Below are positions 22,415 through 32,007 of a DNA stretch of 64,000 nt, one piece after another (the stretch's first letter is position 1; each line of letters begins with the position of its first letter). The stretch comes from Lodderomyces elongisporus (taxonomy: Eukaryota; Ascomycota; Pichiomycetes; Serinales; Debaryomycetaceae): NCBI RefSeq assembly GCF_030384665.1, contig NC_083676.1, positions 558,001 through 622,000 on the forward strand, given 5' to 3'. Position numbers and translations under genes: made by a program. Below the pieces are notes generated by a model. The model was not told where the DNA came from. It saw only the letters and a program-made list of their open reading frames with translations, and made no database searches.

Positions 22415-23935
22415 ATGTCATCAGCTAGACAAGGTGTTCAGCCCGTGCGAAATCCAACGCTTGTTGCTCAGACTACTCCAGAGCAAAGGTACTGGCGAAG
22501 TTATGTTAGTCCGCAACTTATAAAAGAGAATCATCCAATCAATCACATTGAATTTAACCCAGTTTCACCACATGATTTCTCTGTCACGTCTTCCACGCGT
22601 ATTCAGGTCTTTTCCTCGAAAACACGCCAAGTTATCAAGACGTTTTCGAGGTTCAAGGATGTGGTCCTTGCATCGAACTATCGTTTTGATGGTAAATTGA
22701 TTTGTGCTTCGGATGCCACTGGCTTGGTGTCCATCTACGATAGCTATCAACCTAGAAATCTTTTGGTTAGTCTAAACCCTTCACTGCATCCAACCCATGC
22801 AGTAAAGTTTCACCCGACAATCGCTTCACAATTGTTCACCGGTTCAGATGATAGGAAATTGAGGCTTTGGGATATCTCACAAACCTCTCAAGGTCCAATT
22901 ATGCAATTTGATGAGTCACATCATGGTGATTATATTCGTAGCATAAATTACATCCCGGGAAACCCCAACATGGTTCTTACCGGGTGTTACGATGGAGTTG
23001 TGAGATTGTTTGACACAAGAGACTCGACGGGAGCAGTAGCACGCTTTGACCAAGAGGACCTTGTCACGGATGTTTTGGCTGTTAGCTCAAGCACTATTGT
23101 TAGTGCTGGTGGTCCGCATGTGAAAATATGGGACTTGACTAGAAATGCACAAATTCATCAACTCGACAATTTTACAAAGACAACAACTTGCTTGCACGAC
23201 ACAAAGGAAAAGGGTTTACTAGTGGGATCATTGGATGGTCATGTCAAAATATTTGACTACAACACTACAAACTGGGATGTCAAATTTGGCTGGAAGTTCA
23301 GTAGTGGTGGTGTTTTGACATGTGCTGTTTCACCAGAAAATCATAAACACTTTGCCGCAGGTTTAACGTCCGGCTTAATCTCAATCAGAACGAAGAAGAC
23401 GGAGCCAAAGGTAAAACAAGGTGTTAAACAAGAGACAACAAATGCATATGCGAGAATGATGAAAGGCAGGGACTACTCTGGCGAAGAAGAATACGAGATT
23501 GTGAACAATACTAGTACACCTCAGCTGCAACAAAAGGGGAAATTAAAACAATTTGAGAAATACCTTAATGCTTTCAAATGGGCAGAGGCATTGGACAGCG
23601 CATTTGCACCGGGATTACCTAAAGAGCAAACCATCACAATTTTAAATGAGTTGAAGAAGAGGGGCAAGATGAGAATCGCGCTTTTCGAAAGAGACGAGAT
23701 ATCTTTGTTACCAATGTTGCAATGGTTTACTAAAAATATAGAAGATGTGAGATCATTCAATCTATTATGCGACTATAGTGCGGTAATCTTGGAGATGTAT
23801 GGTGACAAGATTGACAAAAGTGTAATCCTTGAGGAATCGTTTAACAGTCTTTTGAAAAAGATTGAGACGGAAATCAAAAAGTGCAATGAAGCTATTGAAA
23901 TCAACGGTATGTTAGAATTACTTACAGCCCAATAA
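22415..23935 (+). CDS. UTP15: U3 snoRNP / t-UTP subunit Utp15
   Basis: 506 residues, close to the 513 of S. cerevisiae Utp15. A WD40 propeller occupies about 35-330, with repeat signatures such as LFTGSDDRKLRLWD, VLTGCYDGVVRLFDT and VSAGGPHVKIWDL. The Utp15 C-terminal helical domain follows (about 365-500, FKWAEALDSAF … PKEQTITILNELKKRG). The start MSSARQGVQPVRNPTL fits the family. The protein is part of the t-UTP/UTP-A complex of the 90S pre-ribosome, which binds the 5' external transcribed spacer and supports rDNA transcription and early 18S processing in the nucleolus. Its position two genes from the YNG1 chromatin gene and next to RPL3 is not evidence of co-regulation. Confidence 0.97.
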   Translation: MSSARQGVQPVRNPTLVAQTTPEQRYWRSYVSPQLIKENHPINHIEFNPVSPHDFSVTSSTRIQVFSSKTRQVIKTFSRFKDVVLASNYRFDGKLICASDATGLVSIYDSYQPRNLLVSLNPSLHPTHAVKFHPTIASQLFTGSDDRKLRLWDISQTSQGPIMQFDESHHGDYIRSINYIPGNPNMVLTGCYDGVVRLFDTRDSTGAVARFDQEDLVTDVLAVSSSTIVSAGGPHVKIWDLTRNAQIHQLDNFTKTTTCLHDTKEKGLLVGSLDGHVKIFDYNTTNWDVKFGWKFSSGGVLTCAVSPENHKHFAAGLTSGLISIRTKKTEPKVKQGVKQETTNAYARMMKGRDYSGEEEYEIVNNTSTPQLQQKGKLKQFEKYLNAFKWAEALDSAFAPGLPKEQTITILNELKKRGKMRIALFERDEISLLPMLQWFTKNIEDVRSFNLLCDYSAVILEMYGDKIDKSVILEESFNSLLKKIETEIKKCNEAIEINGMLELLTAQ

Positions 23936-24202
23936 GGTTTTCCTTTTTTTTTCAAAATCCAAGGAGGCATATCAAGACTTAAAACGAGCAAACAAACCAA
24001 CAAACCAACCAACCAACCAACCAACCAACCAACCAAACAACAAACCAACAAACACAAAAAGGACTTAAAAAAGAATTCAATAGTTCAAATTATAACCTTT
24101 ATTAGAGATTAATGGAAGTAAAGTATTAAAAAAAAAGAAAAAAAAATTAAAAAGGTCAAAAAAAAGAAGAAAACGGAGGAAAAAAATAAGGGAACCAAAA
24201 CT
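23936..24202. repeat. Convergent spacer with (CCAA)n microsatellite
   Basis: This 267-bp spacer lies between the convergent UTP15 and YNG1 genes. It carries a (CCAA)n run at 24004-24036 and A-rich sequence. Confidence 0.85.
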
Positions 24203-25366
24203 TCACCATTTTTTCCTTCTCTTGCGTTTTTTTTGCTCTTCCTTTGTAGTAGTTTTCGATTCTACCACCTCTCTGCATTTTTCTGAACAAAACCACTGCT
24301 CTTTTCCTGTAGTATATTTCATAGCATCAACCCTATTAAGCAAGCCGACACACTTGTAATGAAACCACTCTCCATTGGGACACGAGTCCTCGTTATCACA
24401 GGCTATCATATCACCCAAGGAGGGCTGATTGCAGAAGCAATACCGTTTATCCTCTTCGTCTTTTTCAACAGCATTCTGTGACACGATTATTTTCAAATTA
24501 TTTTCATTTATTGCAGGAATTTGTGTTGTAATCTTTTTCTTGTTTCCTTTCTTGAACTCAGCAGCCCTAGTGTCTTTAGCCTTTTCTCCAGGCTTCACTA
24601 TCTTGTTTGGTTTCTGGACAGGCGTTATCGTTGTCTTTAATTTCGGTCGTCCTAGTTTTGGGCGATTATTCTGTGATACTTCTTTAATGTCACGATCATC
24701 TTTTTTATCGAGTTTGTCGTGCTTGGGTATTCGTAAAATCAATTTAAGGCCTGATGATTCCTTTTTGATTGAGGTCTGGTCACTCTTCTTTTCCAGTTGC
24801 AGTTGTTTTGTTAACAGTTGTTGCAGTTGTGTTGGTAACAGTTGTTGCAGTTGTTTTGTTAACAGTTGTTGCAGTTGTTCTTGTTGTTGTGCGAGTGCCT
24901 CTACTTGCGATCTCAATGGATTCTCTCTATAATGTGCTTTCAATTGCTTTCGCAATAACTCCATTGCATGCCTATCATTAATGCTGTTGTATTGTTCAAT
25001 ATTTTTGAGATTATGAAGCTGGTTTATCTCCTCTTGCAAGTACAATTTGTGCGTGATCAATTGACAGTTTAGAGCCTTGCTCTCCAGCACAGCTTCTTTG
25101 CTCAACCATTTGATTTGATTTTGCAATTCATATACCGTGGCAAGCTCAGCATCTTTAAGGTATCCATCTGTTTGGTATTTGTGTAAGATATCATTGAGTC
25201 CTTGTCTCAACTTGTCAATCTTCAAATTGCATGTTTGGACTAGCCAAAGAGAGCGGATAATATCGCAGGGCAAATGGTCAACTGAGGATATAAATGAGTT
25301 TAGGAGTGAAAAAGATGGATCGACCAAAATCTCCTGCCTGTTATTCACGTCTATACTTTCAACCAT
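24203..25366 (-). CDS. YNG1: ING-family PHD-finger protein, NuA3 subunit Yng1
   Basis: 387 residues. The N-terminal ING helix region contains SSVDHLPCDIIRSLWLVQTC (about 28-47), which matches the DHLPCELIRSL hallmark of S. cerevisiae Yng1. The C-terminal PHD finger (about 308-362) has the Cys4-His-Cys3 order (CFC … CDNEDSC … WFHYKC … WFCSEKC), then a basic tail KKRKRRKKW. An LKLILRIPK segment resembles the Yng1 linker motif. Yng1 recruits the NuA3 (Sas3) histone H3 acetyltransferase to H3K4-methylated nucleosomes. The protein is much longer than the 219-residue yeast version because of an inserted linker (about 150-195) coded by a 24-bp CTG-containing repeat. Pho23 and Yng2 are alternatives, but the N-terminal motif favours Yng1. 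Confidence 0.85.
   Translation of the reverse strand: MVESIDVNNRQEILVDPSFSLLNSFISSVDHLPCDIIRSLWLVQTCNLKIDKLRQGLNDILHKYQTDGYLKDAELATVYELQNQIKWLSKEAVLESKALNCQLITHKLYLQEEINQLHNLKNIEQYNSINDRHAMELLRKQLKAHYRENPLRSQVEALAQQQEQLQQLLTKQLQQLLPTQLQQLLTKQLQLEKKSDQTSIKKESSGLKLILRIPKHDKLDKKDDRDIKEVSQNNRPKLGRPKLKTTITPVQKPNKIVKPGEKAKDTRAAEFKKGNKKKITTQIPAINENNLKIIVSQNAVEKDEEDKRYCFCNQPSLGDMIACDNEDSCPNGEWFHYKCVGLLNRVDAMKYTTGKEQWFCSEKCREVVESKTTTKEEQKKRKRRKKW
24794..24880 (-). repeat. 24-bp coding repeat with CTG codons in YNG1
   Basis: About 3.5 copies of a CAA-CTG-CAA-CAA-CTG-TTA-ACA-AAA unit (one copy TTA-CCA-ACA) are in frame on the minus strand. They hold eight CTG codons, so the linker is Leu/Gln-rich by the standard code but Ser/Gln-rich if CUG is serine. 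Confidence 0.9.
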
Positions 25367-26597
25367 GCTTGAAAAAAGGGGGAGGGGGAGGGAGAAAAGA
25401 AGGGGAAGGGAAAGAATGGCGAAATGTATAGATATGCTATTATAATCGAGATTGGTAGGAGCTACAAATTACTATAAAAGATCTTGTGGTTGTTATTTAT
25501 TATTATAATTTCAGCTACAATGCTACCAAACGCATTTGTTTTTCTTCTTTTGCCAGGTTTTCACTTGTACAATATCGAAAAGGTGGGGAAGGAAGAAAGT
25601 GAGGTGAAGGAAAGAAGGAAAAAAAGAAAAAGTTGAAATAACCATGTTACGCTGATTTCAAATAGTATTTATTGAATATAATGTCAAGGAAAGATTGAAA
25701 ATACGCTTCCATCAAACCATGTTTTCAATCAGACGACATTGTTTTCTGGTTTTTTTTTTTGATTCTTTTTTTTTTTTTTTTTGGTTTTTGGTTATTTTCT
25801 TTCTGTTTTTATTTCATTCTTATCTTACGTTTTTCTTTCCAGTAGGACTAAACTGAAAGAACTAAGTTACTTTAGAAATCAAAATATGAATAAGGGTTTT
25901 ATCATATAAAGAATCAGGTTAGGTTGGCTAGCAGAAAGTGAATTTTAAAATTTTTTGCATAAAATTACATATTATACTCAAAAGACACAGATGCGAAATG
26001 CTATTTAGAACTCAAAAGTCTTACTGTTCTACTTCCCTCCCGCTCCTCCTCCCACCGTCCTCTCTCTCCATACTTTTCATACCAGTCCACCATCACACTT
26101 TGTTAAAGCACGATTAAAAACTTTCTAGCCCAAGTGAGGACTTTTTAAAATTGCTTTAGTCGGCTCAGTGATTGTACGCTGCTGCGCCTTTCCGAAACCA
26201 TACATTCGCTTTAAACTGCATCCGTGCGTGTCCAGCCAATGCCAAGGAAATTTGAACATCTAAACGGTTATCACCAGATTAGCATGAAAAGAGAAAATAA
26301 CAGAACAAAACATCAAAAGGAAAAGAAACAGAAATGACTATATATAAGTGAGCCCAACTTTCTTTTTCCCCTTTCATTTCATTTCCTTTTCCTTTCTTTG
26401 AAATTTTTTTTTTTTCTATTTTTTTTTTTATTTATTTTTGGTCCTCCCTCAGTTTACTTTGCTCTTGTTGTTGCTGTTGTTGTTGTTGTTGTTGCTGCTA
26501 AAACTTGAACCTCTGCTACTAGTTGCATTTGGTTTAAAATAAAGAAACAAAGAAACAAACAAAAAATAACAAAAGAAGAAAGAAGATAGATGTTGCC
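25367..26597. other. Divergent promoter region, YNG1 / zinc transporter
   Basis: 1.23 kb between divergent starts, containing T-runs, G/A-rich stretches near 25377-25415 and a TTGTTG run near 26467-26495. I looked for an ACCTTNAAGGT-type zinc-responsive element and did not see one. A 4-codon uORF sits at its right edge. Confidence 0.5.
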
Positions 26598-26601
26598 ATG
26601 A
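26590..26601 (+). promoter_or_regulatory. Minimal uORF overlapping the zinc transporter start (ATGA)
   Basis: ATG TTG CCA TGA at 26590-26601 encodes three residues. Its stop TGA (26599-26601) overlaps the transporter's ATG (26598-26600) in an ATGA junction, one frame off. If the leader includes 26590, initiation here would precede or compete with the main start. Confidence 0.55.
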
Positions 26602-27671
26602 ATCGATACGAACAAGAGTACACTATACTCAACATCATTCAGCGAAATGAAGACGAATGCCTTGCAGGAAATGATTACAATGGAAAATACTTTGTTGCCA
26701 GGATTACGACGGTACCAGTCTTGTTTATACTTTCAGCTTTAGGTGCATTCGCACCCTTGGTTGCAATGTATACTCAAAAATTTAAAGTTCCAAGCTACGT
26801 ATTTTTTGCAATCAAATTCTTTGGAAGCGGAGTTATTATTGCCACCGGGTTTATACATCTTATGGCAGAGGCTAATGCCAGTCTCACAAATACATGCCTT
26901 GGGGCACCATTTACAGAGTATCCATTTACTGAAGCAATAGCTCTAATGGCGTTGTATCTAATTTTCTTTTTTGACGCGGTTGCCCACAAAAAATTGGTTG
27001 AAAAAGCTGCTAACATGTCTGGACTTGAAAATCCACTGCAACCTAGCGACAAGATCTCCATTAGCAGATGCTCTTCAGGGTCGTTGTCTGTGCTAAGTGC
27101 AACAAAAAATATTGACAAGGAGAAACATAGCGACAATGAAAACGAGGAAAATAAAGTTAATATCAAATCATTTGAAAAAATGTATCAAAAGATACTCAAT
27201 TGCATAGTATTGGAGTGCGGAATTGTGCTCCACTCTATATTTGTTGGCCTTTCTTTAACAATATCAGGGGACGAGTTTGTTACATTGTACATTGCCATAG
27301 GGTTCCATCAGTTTTTCGAAGGCTTGGGATTAGGCACCCGATTTGCAACGACGCAGTGGCCCCCAGGGAAAAAATATGTACCGTGGTTAATGTCACTTGC
27401 ATATAGCTTAACGACACCGCTTGCTGCCGGGATTGGATTAATAGTGAGAGGTAGTTATCCAGCAGGTTCGCGAACTGCACTAATAGTCACAGGAACATTT
27501 GATGCTGCCTGTGCCGGAATATTGATCTACAATAGCGTAGCTGAGCTTATGGCTTACGACTTGATCTACTCTGGTGATTTCGAAAACTCTTCCATGAATC
27601 AATTATTGCTTGCATATTTCTTTTTGGCCTTGGGCGCATTAGCTATGGCCATTATCGGTAAATGGGCATAA
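26598..27671 (+). CDS. ZIP-family plasma-membrane zinc transporter (Zrt1/Zrt2 type)
   Basis: 357 residues with eight predicted membrane helices. Helix 4 has the metal-site pattern ECGIVLHSIFVGLSL and helix 5 has FHQFFEGLGLG, the conserved His/Glu pair of the ZIP channel. The C-terminus ends AIIGKWA, as in fungal Zrt proteins. This family moves Zn2+ into the cytosol and is usually induced by zinc starvation through Zap1/Csr1. The cytoplasmic loop between helices 3 and 4 (about 140-190) is Ser/Asn/Glu/Lys-rich and lacks the usual His-rich HxHxH run, which is unusual. I do not decide between ZRT1 and ZRT2. The upstream ATG at 26590 is out of frame, so 26598 is the start. Confidence 0.9.
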   Translation: MNRYEQEYTILNIIQRNEDECLAGNDYNGKYFVARITTVPVLFILSALGAFAPLVAMYTQKFKVPSYVFFAIKFFGSGVIIATGFIHLMAEANASLTNTCLGAPFTEYPFTEAIALMALYLIFFFDAVAHKKLVEKAANMSGLENPLQPSDKISISRCSSGSLSVLSATKNIDKEKHSDNENEENKVNIKSFEKMYQKILNCIVLECGIVLHSIFVGLSLTISGDEFVTLYIAIGFHQFFEGLGLGTRFATTQWPPGKKYVPWLMSLAYSLTTPLAAGIGLIVRGSYPAGSRTALIVTGTFDAACAGILIYNSVAELMAYDLIYSGDFENSSMNQLLLAYFFLALGALAMAIIGKWA

Positions 27672-27955
27672 TCATCATTACGAAACCTAGAAGGCAAAAA
27701 AAAAATAAAAAATAGATATTGTAAAAAACTTGTAATACATTAGATCTCATAGCATTCTATTTTGGTCATTATCGCATCAAACAAAACCACAACGAAAACC
27801 AAAACCAAAAAAATGGTACTTTTTCTATTTACATGATTCGTTTTCCCCTTTTTTCTTTCTTTATATATTTCATTTGCCTCTTGCCTCTCTTGCCTCTTTT
27901 GCCTCAATTTCGCTTTTATTTGATATTTACAAGTCTTTCTTCTGGTATTCCCTTT
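27672..27955. other. Convergent spacer
   Basis: 284 bp between the zinc transporter and DSS1 stops, with pyrimidine-rich TTGCCTC repeats near 27874-27905. It should hold both 3' ends. Confidence 0.6.
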
Positions 27956-30900
27956 CTATTTATATTCAAAGATCAACTCGTTTTCAATAATATCTAGCTT
28001 TTTGCATACTAACCTTGTTGGATCGAGTGGATCGCCCACTTGCACTTTGCCGCTCTTTATGTCTTGCAATAAAGCATTCGATACTTCTAAATGCATGCGG
28101 ACAAAGGTAAAGAGGTCATGTACTAGTGATACCATCTGGCTGCTGGCAGGATTATGTCTTAAACATAGAGTCAAGTTCAAATCCTTTGCCATATTTTCTT
28201 GACTACTGTATTGCTGAATAAACACTTTCAACATCAATGCTTGCCAAAAACCCTCAGTAGATTTTTGCAACCTCTTTTGTATTTCACCACGACTGTTTAG
28301 ATGTGAAATGACAGCGTCAACAGAGGTCTTTGAAACCATTTCGGTCTTGAGAAGATACTCTTGAAATTTCCACTGATTAATGATATCAATGTATCGACGG
28401 AGCGGAGAAGTAATGTTACTATACATACTCAACGCCATTGGAAAGTGCATTTGGGGGGTGGCCAGTATAAAAGTTTTAGGGAACAATAAAAATAAATCCA
28501 ACTTTTTTTGCATAGGTATGTCCCCATTTTGACTCGCTTTTCTTAAAAGGTCATTATATTCATTGAGTAAATTCTTTTCGTATTTGGGGTCCAGAAATTT
28601 GTACAAGATATCAATGCCCAATTTGTCGGCAATGTTCGCAACAAGATAGTTAGCCATAATCATATTTTCGGTAACAAGCTGGACTGATGTTTTCTTCTTG
28701 TCTTTAACAAAGCTTATGGAGTTTGTCGAATTTGGCAATTTAATCCTGATAAGGTTAGATCCATCAATTAAAAGGTCCTTATCTTCAGCCATGGTCTGTT
28801 TAATGGAAATACGTGCATTTCCAGTTCCTACATAAGCATTTTTCAATTTTCTGTGAAGCCAAAACAATTTGGAAATTTTCGACAACTTGTTAAGATTTTG
28901 AAAATCTGTTCGAGTAGCTGATAAAGATACTCCACTATTACGCCCGTTACCAAGATTTGATGCACCAAATATTCCTCCACTATTGAGTAAATTTTCAACT
29001 GCATCGTATGTGAATCCCTGTGGGTATCGTTTAGTTAAGGCAAATTTAACCTTTGCACTCAGTTCAGCCTGCTGCTTGACCCTTTCAAGAAATGTAGGCT
29101 CTGGTATATACATTGAATCCTGTTCGCTTTGCTCAATGAAAAAGTCAATATCCTCTTTCTTTAATCTGTATTGAATAACAAATGTTCTCGTTTCTTTGCC
29201 GTTTACACCAAGCCCTGCAAGATCGGCAATCGCTTTGGGGAACATAGGCACAACGTTCTCTGGAAAATATGTTGTACTCGCTCTTTCCAATGCAATAGAG
29301 CTTAATGGAGAATCTGGCTTTATAAAAGAGCTCGGCTCAGCAATATGAGTGGAGATTACATATTCACCTTTTTCTTCATGTATCGAAATTCCATCGTCAA
29401 TTTCATGCGCAGAGGCATCATCAATACAGTATACTGGAACTTCAGTCATGTCTACTCTAATTTTGGCCAAAGGGTCATTCGCAAATAAGTTCTCAGATAG
29501 GCATTTATCCATCAAAATGTCCCGGTTAATGCTGTTGTAGGCATCATCAAAATATCGCAAATATTCTTCCTGACTACTGCTTTTAAGCTTCAATTCCTCG
29601 CTTGGTAACTTTGCTTCGGGAAACCAATTATTGGGATTTGAAATTATGTCATTGTCTAGCTTGGTAAGCAAGTCATACGCCTTACCAGATGAGTATTCAA
29701 ACTTGTAAGCATCTTCAATCTGACTTACACCTGTTTTTTTATAAAGACCATCATCAATTGCTCTTAAGAGCGAAATGACAGTGGAAGATACTCCGGGGTT
29801 ATTTTCGTATTTGCCAATAACATACGCTTTGAGTATGTTCTTTATGTTTTCAAATTGTGGTGGCGGTGGTGGCAATGATGATAACGACGTTTGGTGCATG
29901 GAGTCTACCTGTGCAATTTTTTCTACGCAGTATTTGGCAATTTCAGCAATACCGCCTTTATTGTTGAGATATTGCAAAATCAAATCCTCATGAACTATTT
30001 GTGCTAGTGGCCATATAGTCACTCTGGTAGGAGTTTGCGAGGATTTTTGAATAGTCCATAGCCTACTTTGCTTTTTCAAAACAAAGACAATAGCCATATA
30101 CTTTGCAATGGGGAATGAGATCTTGTCATAATCCACCATTTTTGCAGGACTCAAAGCTAGACTCGTGGTTGCACTAGGATTTTGGTTTTGTTTTTCTACA
30201 TCTTCAACTCGGCTTAACAACTCAAAAATCGATATTGATCTTGGCGCATTCAACTCAGAGGTCATATCAAACTGCAAACTTCGGTGTAATTTCTCCAATT
30301 TTGTATTGAACTCTTCAATCATGCTGAATGCATCGCTGGAAACTTGAGTCAAAGCTTTATAGTACATTTCTCTTGCCGGCTCAGGCACTAAAAAGGTTTG
30401 AACTGCTGTATTTGTAAGCAATTGTGAGGAAGCTTGCGTAACAAGAAGATTCTGAGGCTCATACTCAGCTTCCTCGTCCAATTCGGCGCTAGCCTCTATT
30501 GATACATATTCAGCTTGCAAATCGGTCGGCAAAGCTTCTTTGGATTTTGAGAATTTTGCATCTGGCACTCCAATGGGCATACTATCAAGGTGCTTTGTCT
30601 CGAGCTCAACAAACTGTTTTAGCATTGGCCGTAGTGATGTTGGCACAGCTCCCGGAATCCTAAGACAGATTGTGCTTGTGTGCACGAAAAGCACGTCTCC
30701 ACGATCAGACAAAAGTGTGACAATTGCTGAGGCAAAGCTTTCGGGAACTTTGGCAACAATATAAAGCTTCAAAAGCTCCTGTCCAATAGCTACCAAGTCT
30801 CCAACCTGTAATGCATCAGTAATCAGTTTTCCACTCACTGTAGCATCCACCGGAATAGAATTGAATAGCTTTTTCATTTGTTTAAGCTCCTGATTGCTAA

Positions 30901-31423
30901 AAGAATTACTCCATTTTTTCGAAGGGTTGTTATATTTTAAATCCCGAGATTGTCTAGCATTCTTCCTTATTTCATCAAATAGTTGTTTATTAGACTTGCT
31001 TAAATCCAAATGCGGTGCATCATAATCGACAATCTTTTTTTTTGATTTGATCAAATTCTTAAGATTCTGTGAGTTAAACTTTTCGTCATTGCTATTCTTT
31101 TGTTTTAATGTCGCTTTGTCTTTAAGTTCATCAAGAAATGATTTGTCCAATTTAACAACATTTCGCAAATCTCCCGAACCTCCTGCTTTCATTTTCTTGT
31201 TCACGAATACTCTCGAGTCGTAATCATATAGCCGGCCCAAATCCGCTGATTCCTGATATTTGGCCAATGGATTATAATCTTTTTCTGCAAAGGAGTCTCG
31301 AGTCCCTCGTCTTCTGTTATGTAACAGACTTTTTGATGACCTACATCTCGTACTAATTTTCTGACCCAGGAATGCCCTGTTAAGTTCTCTGACAAGATTA
31401 TTATTCCACTTAATCCTCTTCAT
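27956..31423 (-). CDS. DSS1: Mitochondrial 3'-5' exoribonuclease Dss1 (RNase II family)
   Basis: 1155 residues, beginning MKRIKWNNNLVRELNRAFLG, an Arg/Lys/Asn-rich acid-free mitochondrial presequence. The RNB catalytic domain is about 640-990, with the hallmark CIDDASAHEIDDGIS at about 665-680 (the Asp residues that bind the catalytic metals) and TSPLRRYIDIINQW near the end of the domain. Dss1 pairs with the Suv3 helicase as the mitochondrial degradosome, which turns over mitochondrial RNAs and excised introns. It is divergent from SMC2 with 584 bp between the starts. Other RNase II proteins (Rrp44, Ssd1) are excluded by the absence of PIN and cold-shock signatures at the N-terminus and by the mitochondrial-type leader. 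Confidence 0.92.
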   Translation of the reverse strand: MKRIKWNNNLVRELNRAFLGQKISTRCRSSKSLLHNRRRGTRDSFAEKDYNPLAKYQESADLGRLYDYDSRVFVNKKMKAGGSGDLRNVVKLDKSFLDELKDKATLKQKNSNDEKFNSQNLKNLIKSKKKIVDYDAPHLDLSKSNKQLFDEIRKNARQSRDLKYNNPSKKWSNSFSNQELKQMKKLFNSIPVDATVSGKLITDALQVGDLVAIGQELLKLYIVAKVPESFASAIVTLLSDRGDVLFVHTSTICLRIPGAVPTSLRPMLKQFVELETKHLDSMPIGVPDAKFSKSKEALPTDLQAEYVSIEASAELDEEAEYEPQNLLVTQASSQLLTNTAVQTFLVPEPAREMYYKALTQVSSDAFSMIEEFNTKLEKLHRSLQFDMTSELNAPRSISIFELLSRVEDVEKQNQNPSATTSLALSPAKMVDYDKISFPIAKYMAIVFVLKKQSRLWTIQKSSQTPTRVTIWPLAQIVHEDLILQYLNNKGGIAEIAKYCVEKIAQVDSMHQTSLSSLPPPPPQFENIKNILKAYVIGKYENNPGVSSTVISLLRAIDDGLYKKTGVSQIEDAYKFEYSSGKAYDLLTKLDNDIISNPNNWFPEAKLPSEELKLKSSSQEEYLRYFDDAYNSINRDILMDKCLSENLFANDPLAKIRVDMTEVPVYCIDDASAHEIDDGISIHEEKGEYVISTHIAEPSSFIKPDSPLSSIALERASTTYFPENVVPMFPKAIADLAGLGVNGKETRTFVIQYRLKKEDIDFFIEQSEQDSMYIPEPTFLERVKQQAELSAKVKFALTKRYPQGFTYDAVENLLNSGGIFGASNLGNGRNSGVSLSATRTDFQNLNKLSKISKLFWLHRKLKNAYVGTGNARISIKQTMAEDKDLLIDGSNLIRIKLPNSTNSISFVKDKKKTSVQLVTENMIMANYLVANIADKLGIDILYKFLDPKYEKNLLNEYNDLLRKASQNGDIPMQKKLDLFLLFPKTFILATPQMHFPMALSMYSNITSPLRRYIDIINQWKFQEYLLKTEMVSKTSVDAVISHLNSRGEIQKRLQKSTEGFWQALMLKVFIQQYSSQENMAKDLNLTLCLRHNPASSQMVSLVHDLFTFVRMHLEVSNALLQDIKSGKVQVGDPLDPTRLVCKKLDIIENELIFEYK

Positions 31424-32007
31424 CTTGTCTATGCTGCCTATTTATTTATTTGAAAATATATATTTATATGTAAATATATATACATATATATATATATGTT
31501 ACTTTGTTAGTTGTTTATCAGTTGGTTTTACTTTGAAAACGATTTGGTTTCTTTGGCAGTTGTCTGTTTCAACAAACGTCTTACTCAAGTGTTCTTATTC
31601 AACATTGGTTCAGTCAATTTTTGTGATGAGGCCAAAGCCGCACAAACAATAGATCAAAATTGTAAGTATGAGAATAAAAGAGGTATAGATTTGATCTTTG
31701 CGCTTTGTATTGAAATCATTCTATGCGCGCAATTCGTATTGTTTGAGAAAAATGTAAACAAGCATTGTTTATTTACAACATCCTATCTTCTATATCCTGT
31801 TTCTGTTTCTGTTTCTGATTTTTTTTTTTTTTTTCGTTTCCTCTTTCGTGTTCAACATCTGCACATTCTTCATACTCTACGTTCTACTTGCTTCATACTT
31901 TTCTCAAGATTCAAAGCAAAAGAAGTAGGAACCAAAACGGACCACCTGACTAATACTGCAAAGTACGATAAAATAGACAACCAAAAAAAAAAAAGAAGAA
32001 AAAAAAA
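31424..32007. other. Divergent promoter, DSS1 / SMC2
   Basis: 584 bp between the divergent starts. It holds a TA-rich run (31455-31498), TTTCTG repeats near 31798-31816, a T-run and an A-rich tract directly before the SMC2 ATG. No distinct ACGCGT box was seen for cell-cycle control of SMC2. Confidence 0.55.
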
